Source: JANQOH01 sp965201115 (lineage in GTDB: Bacteria; Pseudomonadota; Alphaproteobacteria; UBA7887). From it: DNA of 64,000 nucleotides. The number at the start of each line of letters is the position of its first letter. Positions within the stretch are counted from its first letter, which is position 1. The stretch covers positions 1 through 64,000 of the forward strand of contig OZ241745.1 of assembly GCA_965201115.1 (NCBI GenBank), given 5' to 3'. This document shows positions 14,999 through 24,022 of the stretch, one piece after another. The position numbers were made by a program, and so were the translations under genes. The notes under the pieces are model-generated. The model worked only from the letters and a program-made list of their open reading frames with translations, searched no databases and was not told where the DNA came from.

Positions 14999-17900
14999 AT
15001 GATTCGTTCGAACTCCGAATTTCCGACGGTCCGATCCGAGGGCGGGTTGCTTCCGGCGGATCTGCTGCGGCGCGTTGGCGAACCGGATGCGAAACTCCCG
15101 GGCGTTCGCGCCGAGGATTACGGCCTGCCGCGCCGCGATCGGCCGGGGGAGGTCATCGCGCCGGCGTGGAGCCGCCTGTGCAGGCACTGGGCCGATTTCC
15201 GCGCCGCGGCGGAGCGTCTCGACCCCGCCCGCGCCGGGACCGGCCTTACCAACGAACGGTGGACCCTGCCGCTGTTGCGCGAGCTCGGGTTCGGCACGCT
15301 CCCCGCGGGCGCCGGCCCGCGCATCGAGGGGCGCGCCTGGCCCATCGCGCGCTTTCTCGGCCCCGCCCCCGTCCATCTGGTGGGCTGCAATGCGAGCCTG
15401 GACCGCCGCGCGGCGGGCGTGCGCGGCGCGGCGGGCGGCAACCCGCACGGCCTCGTCCAGGAATTTCTCAACCGCTCGGACAAGCATTTGTGGGCGGTGG
15501 TTTCGAACGGCCTCCGGCTCCGCATCCTGCGCGACAACGCATCGCTTTCGCGCCAGTCGTTCCTCGAATTCGATCTCGAGGCCATGTTCGAGGGCGAGGT
15601 TTACCCCGATTTCGTGCTGCTCTGGCTTGTCGGCCACGCCACGCGTTTCGCGCCGCGCGACGAGGCGCGGCCGGAATCCTGTTTGCTCGAGGCCTGGACG
15701 CGCGAGGCGCAGGAACAGGGCGCCCGCGCGCTCGGCGATCTCCGGGGCGGCGTCGAGCGCGCCTTGCGCGCGCTCGGGCAGGGTTTCGCCGGCCACCCGA
15801 GAAACGACGCGCTGCGCCGCGCCTTGCGCGCAGGCCGCCTGCCGCTTGCCGATCTCCACGGTCAGCTGCTTCGCGCGGTTTATCGCCTGATCTTCCTGTT
15901 CGTGGCGGAAGACCGGGAGCTGGAGGGCCTGCCCCTTCTCCATCCGCCGGATCGTTCCGAAGCCGCCGCCGCGGCGCGCGCGCTGTACGCCGAGCATTAC
16001 GGCACGGGCCGCCTGCGCCGCCTCGCCGCGCGCGTCAAGGGCACGCGCCACGGCGACCTTTGGCGGCAGTTCGGCGTCGTGACGCGCGCGCTTGCGGGCG
16101 GCGCCGGCACGGCCGCGGCCCGCCGCGCGCTCGCCCTCCCCGCTCTCGGCGGGTTCCTGTGGAGTCCCGAGTCCACGGCCGCGCTGAACGGCGCCGAACT
16201 CGCCAACGCGGATTTTCTCGACGCCTTGCGCCATCTCGCGTTTTTCCGCCAGGGCCGCCGGCAGGTTTTACGGGCGGTCGATTACCGCGATCTCGGCGCG
16301 GAAGAGCTGGGCGGGGTTTACGAAAGCCTGCTGGCGCTCACGCCGCAAATCGGCGGCGGCGGCGCCCGTTTCGATTTCGCGGAATTTTCCGGCAATGCGC
16401 GCAAGACCACCGGCGCGTACTACACGCCGGACCCGCTCGTTCAATGCCTGCTGGATTCCGCGCTCGACCCGGTCGTCGCCGGCGCCATCCGCGGCAAGAG
16501 CGGCAAGGCCGCCGAAAAGGCGATACTCGATCTGAATATATGCGACCCCGCCGTCGGCTCCGGCCACTTTCTCATCGGCGCCGCGCGGCGGCTGGCGCGC
16601 CGCCTTGCGCGCGTCCGCGCCGAGGCCGAGGGCGAAAGCGAGCCCTCGCCGCTGCTCCACCAGCGCGCCCTGCGCGACGTCATCGGCCATTGCCTCTACG
16701 GCGTCGATATAAACCCGATGGCGGCGGAACTCTGCCGCGTCGGGCTGTGGCTCGAGGCCCTTGTGCCCGGCAAGCCCCTGACCTTTCTCGACCGCCGCAT
16801 ACGCGTCGGCGACAGCCTCCTCGGCGTGCTGAATCCCGACATCATGGACGCCGGCATTCCCCCCGGGGCGTACCGGGCGCTGACCGGAGACGACAAGGCC
16901 GCGTGCAGGGACCTGCGGAAGCGCAACAAAACGTTGGACCGCGCGATACAGACCGGCCTGTTCGAAGACGACGGCTTCGGCGCGGTAGACGTCGCCCTCG
17001 CCGCATCGAACCTCGACGCGATGCCCGAAGACACGGTCGCCGATATCGAGCGCAAACAGGCGGCGTGGGAAGAAACCCAGGCGGACGAGGACCGGCGACG
17101 CGTTACCGCGCGCGCGGACCTTTTCGTGGCCGCGTTCCTCGCCGAAAAAACGCAAGCTACCGCTTCCGTCGTGCCGATTACCGAAGACATCGACCGCCTC
17201 GGCAAGCTCGTGCGCGGGCGCCCGGGCGTCGAGACCTTCGCCACGCGCATTCGGCGCCGCCGGCGCTTCTTCCACTGGCCGATCGAATTCCCCGACGTCA
17301 TGACAAGGGGCGGTTTCGACGTCGTGCTCGGCAATCCGCCCTGGGAGAGAATCAAACTGCAGGAGCAGGAGTTTTTTGCCGTGCGGGCGCCGGAAATCGC
17401 GAACGCACCGAACAAGGCGGCTCGCGAAAGGCGGATCCGCGAGCTCGCCGCCCCCGGCGCGCCGCCCGAAGACAAGGCGCTCCATCGCAGCTTCCAGAGC
17501 GCAAGGCACAGCGCGGAAGGCGCGGCGCAATTCATTCGCACGAGCGGCCGCTTCCCCTTGACCGCAACGGGCGATACGAACACCTACGCCCTTTTTGCCG
17601 AGACCTTTCTCCAGCTCGTGGCGCCGGCGGGAAGGGCCGGGATAATCGTGCAGTCCGGAATCGCGACCGATCTCGCCACGAGCAGATTCTTTCGCGATAT
17701 TTCCCGAAGCGGACGGTTGGCGAGCCTCTACGATTTCGAAAACCGCGAACGCCTGTTCCCCGGCATACATAGCGGAATGAAATTTTGCTTGATGACCTTG
17801 GGGCCGCACGGCGCCGAACGCGCCGATTTCGCGTTCTTTTCCACCAACGTCGACCACTTGGCGGATCGGCGCCGGCACTTCGACTTGTCGCCGACCGAAA

Positions 17901-18946
17901 TTCGCGCCATCAACCCGAATACCCGAACCATGCCGGTCTTCCGCTCGCAAGCCGACGCGGAATTGACGAAGAAGATATACGATCGGATTCCGGTCCTTGT
18001 CGATGATAACAAGAAGATCAATGGGAATCCTTGGGGAAATCGGTTTATGCGCATGTTCGACATGACTACGGATAGCGAATGGTTTGTTTCCATCGATGAG
18101 TCTGTTGCGTCGTTTCGACGAGGAATCGGATGCGAGATGGATGGTTCCGCGTATTTGCCCCTATACGAAGCAAAAATGGTACATCAATACGATCATCGCT
18201 GGGCGACCTATAAACATGTTCGGAGATCTTATATAGACGAGATGGATGCAGTGAAGGGCAACACAAAAATTGAAACGATGCCGCGATACTGGGTCTCCGA
18301 AGACGAGGTGAAAACCCGTCTTAAGGAAAGCGGATGGAACAAGAACTGGCTGCTGGGATATCGAAGCATTACCAACGCCACCAATGAGAGGACCGTCATT
18401 CTATCCATAATTCCTGTCTCTGCGGTCGGAAATTCCATGCCGATTATACTCATGAATAACCATATGTCTGCCGCGCATGTTTTGGCCTATTTGGCGAATT
18501 GGAACTCGCTTCCATTGGATTATGTCGCTCGTCAGAAAATTGGCGGAACCAATCTTAATTATATATATATGAAGCAAATGCCGATTATCGATCCCGGCGC
18601 ATACAGGAGATACCATTTGGATTTCATTTACCCCCGTGTCTTGGAACTCATATATACCAGCGACGCGATGCAGCCGTTCGCTCTGGATATGGGGTACAAC
18701 GGGCGTTGCTTTGTTTTCGACCCGCAACGGCGGGCCGTGTTGCGGGCGGAACTGGACGCTTTTTTTGCGCGTCTCTACAGCTTGACGCGAGATGAATTGC
18801 GGTTTATTCTCGACCCATCGGACGTGTTCGGCCAAGATTATCCGACAGAGACATTTCGGGTTCTGAAGAAAAACGATATTCAACGGTACGGAGAATACCG
18901 AACGGCAAAACTCGTTCTTTCGGCCTGGGATCGAATAACGATCTGA
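14999..18946 (+). CDS. Eco57I-type DNA methylase (DrmMI-like), with an AT-rich recognition region
   Basis: A 1315-aa gamma-class N6-adenine methyltransferase. GAYYTPDPLV (~473-482) and the AdoMet motif CDPAVGSGHFL (515-525) are followed by VDINPMA and the catalytic NPPW (779-782, context VVLGNPPWERIKLQEQEF). The N-terminal ~450 residues are a helical domain typical of large Eco57I-like enzymes (HLVGCNASLDRR, FLFVAEDRELEGLPL). From about base 17900 to 18900 (residues ~970-1300), the probable target-recognition region, the DNA becomes clearly richer in A/T and codon use changes (MPIILMNNHMSAAH, GTNLNYIYMKQM). That points to exchange of the specificity module. It presumably marks self DNA for the two upstream helicases. 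No phospholipase D gene (drmC) is nearby. Confidence 0.88.
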   Translation: MIRSNSEFPTVRSEGGLLPADLLRRVGEPDAKLPGVRAEDYGLPRRDRPGEVIAPAWSRLCRHWADFRAAAERLDPARAGTGLTNERWTLPLLRELGFGTLPAGAGPRIEGRAWPIARFLGPAPVHLVGCNASLDRRAAGVRGAAGGNPHGLVQEFLNRSDKHLWAVVSNGLRLRILRDNASLSRQSFLEFDLEAMFEGEVYPDFVLLWLVGHATRFAPRDEARPESCLLEAWTREAQEQGARALGDLRGGVERALRALGQGFAGHPRNDALRRALRAGRLPLADLHGQLLRAVYRLIFLFVAEDRELEGLPLLHPPDRSEAAAAARALYAEHYGTGRLRRLAARVKGTRHGDLWRQFGVVTRALAGGAGTAAARRALALPALGGFLWSPESTAALNGAELANADFLDALRHLAFFRQGRRQVLRAVDYRDLGAEELGGVYESLLALTPQIGGGGARFDFAEFSGNARKTTGAYYTPDPLVQCLLDSALDPVVAGAIRGKSGKAAEKAILDLNICDPAVGSGHFLIGAARRLARRLARVRAEAEGESEPSPLLHQRALRDVIGHCLYGVDINPMAAELCRVGLWLEALVPGKPLTFLDRRIRVGDSLLGVLNPDIMDAGIPPGAYRALTGDDKAACRDLRKRNKTLDRAIQTGLFEDDGFGAVDVALAASNLDAMPEDTVADIERKQAAWEETQADEDRRRVTARADLFVAAFLAEKTQATASVVPITEDIDRLGKLVRGRPGVETFATRIRRRRRFFHWPIEFPDVMTRGGFDVVLGNPPWERIKLQEQEFFAVRAPEIANAPNKAARERRIRELAAPGAPPEDKALHRSFQSARHSAEGAAQFIRTSGRFPLTATGDTNTYALFAETFLQLVAPAGRAGIIVQSGIATDLATSRFFRDISRSGRLASLYDFENRERLFPGIHSGMKFCLMTLGPHGAERADFAFFSTNVDHLADRRRHFDLSPTEIRAINPNTRTMPVFRSQADAELTKKIYDRIPVLVDDNKKINGNPWGNRFMRMFDMTTDSEWFVSIDESVASFRRGIGCEMDGSAYLPLYEAKMVHQYDHRWATYKHVRRSYIDEMDAVKGNTKIETMPRYWVSEDEVKTRLKESGWNKNWLLGYRSITNATNERTVILSIIPVSAVGNSMPIILMNNHMSAAHVLAYLANWNSLPLDYVARQKIGGTNLNYIYMKQMPIIDPGAYRRYHLDFIYPRVLELIYTSDAMQPFALDMGYNGRCFVFDPQRRAVLRAELDAFFARLYSLTRDELRFILDPSDVFGQDYPTETFRVLKKNDIQRYGEYRTAKLVLSAWDRITI

Positions 18947-19310
18947 CGACTGGAGCAGTCGGGACGGGCGATGACGCGCATCGTGTCCACGGCAGTACGA
19001 ATCGAATGCCAACCCGGCGACAAGGACCGCGGAATTCGGCGAATCGCCGGTCGAGAATCTGCCGAGCGCCGCCACGGAATGGATACCGTTAGGCTCAGTT
19101 CGCGAATCGCATGTACATGGACCGCATTTTTCGCTCGACGGCTTTGGGCGCCGTCGGCGCGGGCGGCCGGCGGCGGGCAGCGGCGCCGTTCGTTCACGCC
19201 GCGGGGCGGCGGCTTCCCGCCGGCATGCGCATGCGGGCAAAGGGCCGTTGCCGCCGCCGCCGCGCCGTGTTATCGTGTTCGCTCCACGTTCGTAACGCAG
19301 GAGCGGCGCC
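18947..19310. other. 364-bp gap downstream of the DISARM-like operon
   Basis: No coding sequence is supported. The gap contains a family B repeat (19085-19145) and ends with the ribosome-binding sequence AGGAG just before the ATG of the Dam-type methylase at 19311. The rest shows no motif I can name. Confidence 0.6.
19085..19145 (+). repeat. Family B repeat, copy 3, 3' of the DISARM-like operon
   Basis: Contains TTCGCGAATCGCATGTACAT followed by GG-CCGCATTTTTCGCTCGACGG. It matches 38815-38877 over about 60 bp with scattered differences. ATGTACAT at 19111-19118 is a perfect palindrome. It starts ~140 bp after the methylase stop; the matching copy starts ~25 bp after the nuclease stop in island 2. 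Confidence 0.65.
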
Positions 19311-20231
19311 ATGGCAAGCGCGCTTTCCGGCCGGCCCCCGCTGCCGCACCCGATCCCGTATCAAGGCAGCAAGCGAAATCTGGCGCCGGCTATCGGCGCG
19401 CATGTTCCGCGCGCCGCCGACACATGGTACGAGCCTTTCGCGGGTTCGGCGGCGATGACGATATGGGCCGCCGCCAACGGCGTCGCGCGCCGCTACGTCA
19501 TCGGCGATTCGCTTGCCGCCATTGCCGGCCTGTGGCGCGCCATCGTCCACGACCCCGGCGGCGCGGCCGATCGCTACGAAGATGTGTGGACAGGGCAGGC
19601 GCCGGGAGACGCGGACTATTTCAACCGGGTGCGCGACCGCTACAACAGCGGCGGCGACCCGATCGATCTGCTGTACCTGATCTGCCGATGCGTGAAGAAC
19701 TCGGTCCGGTTCAACGGGCGCCGCGAGTTCACGCAATCGGTGGACAAGCGGCGGCTCGGGATGCGCCCCGCCCGGATGCGCGACGCCATGCGCGGCGCCT
19801 CGCGCCTGTTGAAGAACCGTGTGGAAGTCGTCGCCGGCGATTGGCTCGACACGTTGCGCGACGCCGGAGAAGGAGATTTTGTGTATATGGACCCGCCGTA
19901 TTCGGGCGCATCGATCGGCAGGGACAAGCGCTACGCGGAACAAATGACGAGGGACAGGTTGATACGCGGCCTCCGCTCGTTGCGGGCGCGAAACGTGAGA
20001 TTCGCTCTTTCTTACGACGGGATGACCGGAAACAGGGCTTACGGGCCGCCGCTGCCCGACGATCTCGGCCTTGCAAGGCTGCTTCTTCATGCGGGTTTGT
20101 CATCGCAAGCCACGTTGAACGGCCGCAGGGAAGAAACCGTCGAAAGCCTTTATCTCTCTCCGGGTACGGGGCAAACCGGGTCGGGGAGAGATTTCGATAA
20201 CAGGGATATTCAAGAGCGTTTGGCTCTTTGA
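19311..20231 (+). CDS. DNA adenine methylase, Dam/D12 class
   Basis: A 306-aa alpha-class N6-adenine methyltransferase. The N-terminus has the Dam-family PYQGSKRNL (17-25), the AdoMet-binding motif YEPFAGSAAM (~40-49) follows, and the catalytic DPPY is at 194-197 (VYMDPPYSG); the recognition part lies between. The C-terminal YDGMTGN block is also typical. It should methylate adenine in a short palindrome and protect host DNA from the nuclease encoded convergently at 20210-20950, with which it overlaps by 22 bp at the 3' end. It has its own AGGAG ribosome-binding site. It could instead belong functionally with the DISARM-like genes, but pairing with the HNH gene is simpler. Confidence 0.9.
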   Translation: MASALSGRPPLPHPIPYQGSKRNLAPAIGAHVPRAADTWYEPFAGSAAMTIWAAANGVARRYVIGDSLAAIAGLWRAIVHDPGGAADRYEDVWTGQAPGDADYFNRVRDRYNSGGDPIDLLYLICRCVKNSVRFNGRREFTQSVDKRRLGMRPARMRDAMRGASRLLKNRVEVVAGDWLDTLRDAGEGDFVYMDPPYSGASIGRDKRYAEQMTRDRLIRGLRSLRARNVRFALSYDGMTGNRAYGPPLPDDLGLARLLLHAGLSSQATLNGRREETVESLYLSPGTGQTGSGRDFDNRDIQERLAL

Positions 20232-20950
20232 CGCGCGAGTCTGCGGATGAACTCGGCCAGGTCGATATCATCGCGTTCCGCTTCCTTGCTTAACGAATCG
20301 TGTATTACCGCATCGTCTCCTTGCCAAACGATATCCGTTCGCCTGTAATCTTTCGTGGCAACATGCTCGTATTTCTCGGGCGACGCCCAGAAGCACGACT
20401 CGCATATCGCGGCGGAAGCGGCGCCGCGCGTATTCGGGCAACGCTCGCACGACCAGGATTTTGCGCGTTGCGACGAACCGTCCAGCAGCATGAAATCTTC
20501 GACGCTTCGGCTTTCGATCCCGGTTTCTCCGGCAATGCGAAAGGGAACGCGATGGTCGATCTGGAGAACGCGTTCGTCGGTCGGCGCCCGCGTTATGCAG
20601 TCGATAGCTCCGTATCGTTCGATAAGCGCGCGCTTGAAGGATTTCGGGAACGCCGAACGCCCGCCGATACGCCCGCCGCGGATATCCTCGGGCGAGCCGA
20701 ACCTGTAAACGGCCATCTGCCGCCCTGTCTTGGCCGACACGGCGCGGCTGCTTGCGATCGGAATGCCTGCATCGCGGATGTCGGCGATGGCTCGCGGAGG
20801 ATGGTTGTAGCCGAGCTCCTGCAGATCGTCGGTCGATACGACGCCTTTATCGAGAAGTATGCGCAACGCGGCAACCGCACGCCTGTTTTTGCGTTCGGCG
20901 ATGAATTTCCCGGCCAAGGCGCGAACGCGCGGATCAACGTACTCAGGCAT
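20210..20950 (-). CDS. HNH restriction endonuclease (partner of the Dam-type methylase)
   Basis: A 246-aa protein from ATG 20950 (MPEYVDPRVRALAGKF); an upstream in-frame start would add 20 unlikely residues. Residues ~10-90 contain a helix-turn-helix-like segment (RRAVAALRILLDKGVVSTDDLQELGY) followed by ADIRDAGIPI. The nuclease core has LQIDHRVPF, the HNH beta-strand histidine, then two zinc-type pairs in CERCPN and CESCFW, and the C-terminal block PEKYEHVATKDYRRTDIVW. This combination is seen in type II endonucleases paired with N6-adenine methylases. It is convergent with and overlaps the methylase gene, and diverges from thrC 126 bp away. The recognition site cannot be read from sequence. 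Confidence 0.8.
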   Translation of the reverse strand: MPEYVDPRVRALAGKFIAERKNRRAVAALRILLDKGVVSTDDLQELGYNHPPRAIADIRDAGIPIASSRAVSAKTGRQMAVYRFGSPEDIRGGRIGGRSAFPKSFKRALIERYGAIDCITRAPTDERVLQIDHRVPFRIAGETGIESRSVEDFMLLDGSSQRAKSWSCERCPNTRGAASAAICESCFWASPEKYEHVATKDYRRTDIVWQGDDAVIHDSLSKEAERDDIDLAEFIRRLARQRAKRS

Positions 20951-21075
20951 GGCTCCAATGCCAGCGGTTGCGGACGATTCCGACGGTGACGAACACGGCG
21001 CACAATACACCGAAAATGCCGCCGACGCGCGAAGCGGCTTGACCGGAGCCGGGGCGGCGGTATAGCGGGGCGGCG

Positions 21076-22473
21076 ATGTTTTACGAAAGCACGCGCGGCG
21101 CGGCGCCGAGGCTCGGCTTCGAAGGCGTGCTGACGACCGGCTTGGCGCCCGACGGCGGGCTTTACGTTCCCGCCCGGTGGCCCGAACTGCCCGCGGAAAC
21201 GCTTGCCGGGCTGGCGGCGCGCCCGTATGCGCGCGCGGCGCTGGAGATCGTGCGCCCGTTCGCCGGCGCGGACGCGGCGCCGGCGGAGCTGGAGGCGATT
21301 CTCGACGACGCCTATGCGGGGTTCGGCCACGCGGCGACGGCGCCGCTCACGCAGATCGGCGACAACGCATGGCTGCTCGAACTGTTCCACGGCCCGACGC
21401 TCGCGTTCAAGGATTTCGCGCTCCAGGCGCTCGGGCGGCTGTTGGACCATGCGCTGGCCCGGCGGGGCGAGCGCGCCACGGTCGTCGGCGCGACCTCGGG
21501 CGACACGGGCTCGGCGGCCATCCACGCCTGCCGCGGCCGCGCCCGCCTCGACGTATTCATCCTCCACCCGAAAGGGCGGGTGTCGGAAACGCAGCGCCGG
21601 CAGATGACGACGGTCATGGACGCCAATGTCCACAACATCGCCGTCGAGGGTTCGTTCGACGATTGCCAGACGCTGGTCAAGGCTCTGTTCGCCGACGAGG
21701 CGCCGCGCCGCGATCTGCGCCTGACCTCGGCGAACTCGATCAACTGGGCGCGGGCGATGGCGCAAATCGTCTATTACGCGCGCGCCGCCGCCGCGCTCGG
21801 CGCGCCCGAAGGCGGCGTGCGCTTCGCCGTGCCGACGGGGAACTTCGGCGACGCTTACGCGGGCTACGCGGCGCGGCGCATGGGCGCGGCGGTGGCGGAA
21901 ATCATCGTCGCGACCAACAGCAACGACATTCTGGCGCGCTGTTTCGACGGCGGCGAATACCGCCCCGCCGCCGTGCGCCCCACATTGTCGCCGAGCATGG
22001 ATATTCAGCTGTCGAGCAATTTCGAGCGCCTGTTGTTCGACCTCTACGATCGCGACGGGCGGCGAACGGCGGCGGCGATGCGCGCATTGGCGGACGAAGG
22101 CGGCTTCGCGGTCGGCGCGGCGCCGATGGCGCGCGCGCGGCGCCTGTTTTCCGCGGCGAGCGCCGGGGAGGACGAGACGCTGGCCGCCATCGCGCGCGTC
22201 CATGCGGAAACCGGGCGGATCGTCGATCCGCACACGGCGGTCGGCATCGCCGCGGCGGCGAAACTGCCGCCGCGGCCCGAACTGCCGCTGGTCTGCCTGG
22301 CGACCGCTCACGCCGCGAAGTTCCCCGACGCGGTGGAGCGGGCGATCGGGCGCGCGCCGGAGATTCCGCCGGCGCTGGCGGCGCTGGCCGGCGCGCCGGA
22401 ACGGTTCGACGTCATGGACCGTGACCCGGGGCGGCTCGCGGCCTATATTCGCGAACGGGCAACGCGAGGGTAG
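21076..22473 (+). CDS. thrC: Threonine synthase
   Basis: A 465-aa PLP enzyme making threonine from O-phosphohomoserine. The N-terminus MFYESTRG is typical, PLP lysine K112 sits in HGPTLAFKDFALQ, and the phosphate-binding GATSGDTGSAAI and the SANSINWARAMAQIVYY block are intact. The length is normal for the long (fungal/gammaproteobacterial-type) form. It is followed 2 bp later by the M16 peptidase gene, then TusA-like and GNAT genes in one unit, a familiar alphaproteobacterial order. thrB lies on the other strand 6 kb away. Confidence 0.95.
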   Translation: MFYESTRGAAPRLGFEGVLTTGLAPDGGLYVPARWPELPAETLAGLAARPYARAALEIVRPFAGADAAPAELEAILDDAYAGFGHAATAPLTQIGDNAWLLELFHGPTLAFKDFALQALGRLLDHALARRGERATVVGATSGDTGSAAIHACRGRARLDVFILHPKGRVSETQRRQMTTVMDANVHNIAVEGSFDDCQTLVKALFADEAPRRDLRLTSANSINWARAMAQIVYYARAAAALGAPEGGVRFAVPTGNFGDAYAGYAARRMGAAVAEIIVATNSNDILARCFDGGEYRPAAVRPTLSPSMDIQLSSNFERLLFDLYDRDGRRTAAAMRALADEGGFAVGAAPMARARRLFSAASAGEDETLAAIARVHAETGRIVDPHTAVGIAAAAKLPPRPELPLVCLATAHAAKFPDAVERAIGRAPEIPPALAALAGAPERFDVMDRDPGRLAAYIRERATRG

Positions 22474-22475
22474 CG

Positions 22476-23747
22476 ATGGGCAACGAAGCGCGGGTCGCGG
22501 TCGGCGCGCTCGGCAACGGAATGCGCGTGGCGAGCGAAGTCATGCCGGGGGTCGAGACGGTGTCTCTCGGCGTCTGGGTCGATGCCGGCGCGCGCAACGA
22601 GACCGCCGAGCTCAACGGGATTTCGCATCTCCTGGAGCATATGGCGTTCAAGGGCACGCGCCGGCGCGACGCTTTCGCCATCGCCGCCGAAATCGAGGCG
22701 GTGGGCGGCCACATCAACGCCTACACATCGCGCGAGCACACCGCCTATTACGTCAAGACGCTGAAGGAGGACCTGCCGCTCGCCGTCGATATGCTGGGCG
22801 ACATCCTGCTGCACTCGGCGTTCGCCGAAGACGAACTGGCGCGCGAGAAGGACGTGGTGGTGCAGGAAATCGGCCAGGCCCGCGACACGCCCGACGACCT
22901 GGCGTTCGACGAGTTCCAGGAGGCCGCGTATCCCGGGCAGCCGATCGGGCGGCCGGTGCTCGGCTCGCCGGAGCGGGTCGCCGCGCTCGACCGCGGCGCG
23001 CTGACGGCGTATCTCGACAGCCGCTACACCGCGCCGAAGATGGTGCTGGCGGCCGCCGGCAATCTCGACCGCGATCGTTTGACGGCGCTGGCGGAGGAGG
23101 CGTTCGGCGCGCTGCCCGCGCGCGCGGCGCCGGCGGCCGAGCCGGCGCGCTACCGCGGCGGCGACCGGCGCCTGGAGCGCGACCTCGAGCAGCTGCACGT
23201 AGTATTCGGCGTCGAGGGGCTGGCCTACGAAGACGAAGCGTTCCCCGCGCTGCAAGTGCTCTCGACGCTGCTCGGCGGCGGGATGTCGTCGCGCCTGTTT
23301 CAGGAGGTCCGCGAGAAGCGCGGCCTCGCCTACGCGATACACACCTTCACCGCGAGCTATGTGGATGGCGGGCTGTTCGGCGTCTATGCCGGAACCGGCC
23401 CCGGCGGCGGCGCGCGGCTCATGCCCACGATATGCGACGAGTTCAGGGCCGTGCGCGACAAGGTAAACGCCGACGAGACGGCGCGCGCCAAGGCGCAGCT
23501 GCGCGCCGGGGTTCTGATGTCGCTCGAAAGCGCGTCGGCGCGCTGCGAGCAAATCGCGCGGCAGATGCTGATTTACGGCAAGCCGCGCGAGCCGGAGGAA
23601 ACGCTGGCGCGCATCGACGCGGTGGACGAGGACGCGGTGCGCGGCTGCATGGCGCGCCTGCTCGGCCGCGGGCAGCCGACGCTGGCGGCGCTCGGCCCCG
23701 CGGCCGGCCTGCCCGACAGCGGCGCCATCGCCGCGGGGCTGCGCTGA
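22476..23747 (+). CDS. M16-family zinc peptidase (processing-peptidase-like)
   Basis: A 423-aa metallopeptidase with the inverted zinc motif HLLEH at 51-55 and the downstream ITAYTSREHTAYYVKTLKED-type segment of the M16B family. FDEFQEAAYPGQPIGRPVLG and GGGMSSRLFQEVREKRGLAY, the substrate-chamber glycine-rich loop, are also present. It is related to the mitochondrial processing peptidase beta subunit and bacterial YmxG. It is probably cytoplasmic, with no signal peptide. It follows thrC by 2 bp. Substrate unknown. Confidence 0.92.
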   Translation: MGNEARVAVGALGNGMRVASEVMPGVETVSLGVWVDAGARNETAELNGISHLLEHMAFKGTRRRDAFAIAAEIEAVGGHINAYTSREHTAYYVKTLKEDLPLAVDMLGDILLHSAFAEDELAREKDVVVQEIGQARDTPDDLAFDEFQEAAYPGQPIGRPVLGSPERVAALDRGALTAYLDSRYTAPKMVLAAAGNLDRDRLTALAEEAFGALPARAAPAAEPARYRGGDRRLERDLEQLHVVFGVEGLAYEDEAFPALQVLSTLLGGGMSSRLFQEVREKRGLAYAIHTFTASYVDGGLFGVYAGTGPGGGARLMPTICDEFRAVRDKVNADETARAKAQLRAGVLMSLESASARCEQIARQMLIYGKPREPEETLARIDAVDEDAVRGCMARLLGRGQPTLAALGPAAGLPDSGAIAAGLR

Positions 23748-23764
23748 ACGGGGCGGGCGCCGCG

Positions 23765-24019
23765 ATGGACGGCCCGGCGGAAGCGCGCGGCGAAGACTGC
23801 ACGGTGCTCGACGCGCGCGGCCTCGCCTGCCCGCTGCCGGTGCTGAAGGCGCGGAAGGCGATGCGCGGCGTGCCGCCGGGCGGGCTGCTCAAGGTGCTCG
23901 CCACCGACCCCGGCGCGCCGGCCGATTTCGCCGTCTTCTGCGAGGTTACGGGCCACCGCCTGGAGCGATCCGGGGAAGAAGACGGCGCGCTGGCCTTTCT
24001 GATACGCGCCAGGGGGTGA
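23765..24019 (+). CDS. TusA-family sulfurtransferase
   Basis: An 84-aa protein, start ATG 23765. It carries the TusA signature LDARGLACPLPVLKARKAM with the acceptor cysteine C22 in CPxP, then a GGLLKVLATDPGAPADFAVFCEVTGH stretch typical of the two-layer fold. TusA-like proteins carry persulfide sulfur to tRNA thiolation or other pathways; this short form without other tus genes could serve any of them. It overlaps nothing but sits 17 bp after the peptidase and 3 bp before the GNAT gene. Confidence 0.9.
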   Translation: MDGPAEARGEDCTVLDARGLACPLPVLKARKAMRGVPPGGLLKVLATDPGAPADFAVFCEVTGHRLERSGEEDGALAFLIRARG

Positions 24020-24022
24020 GCG

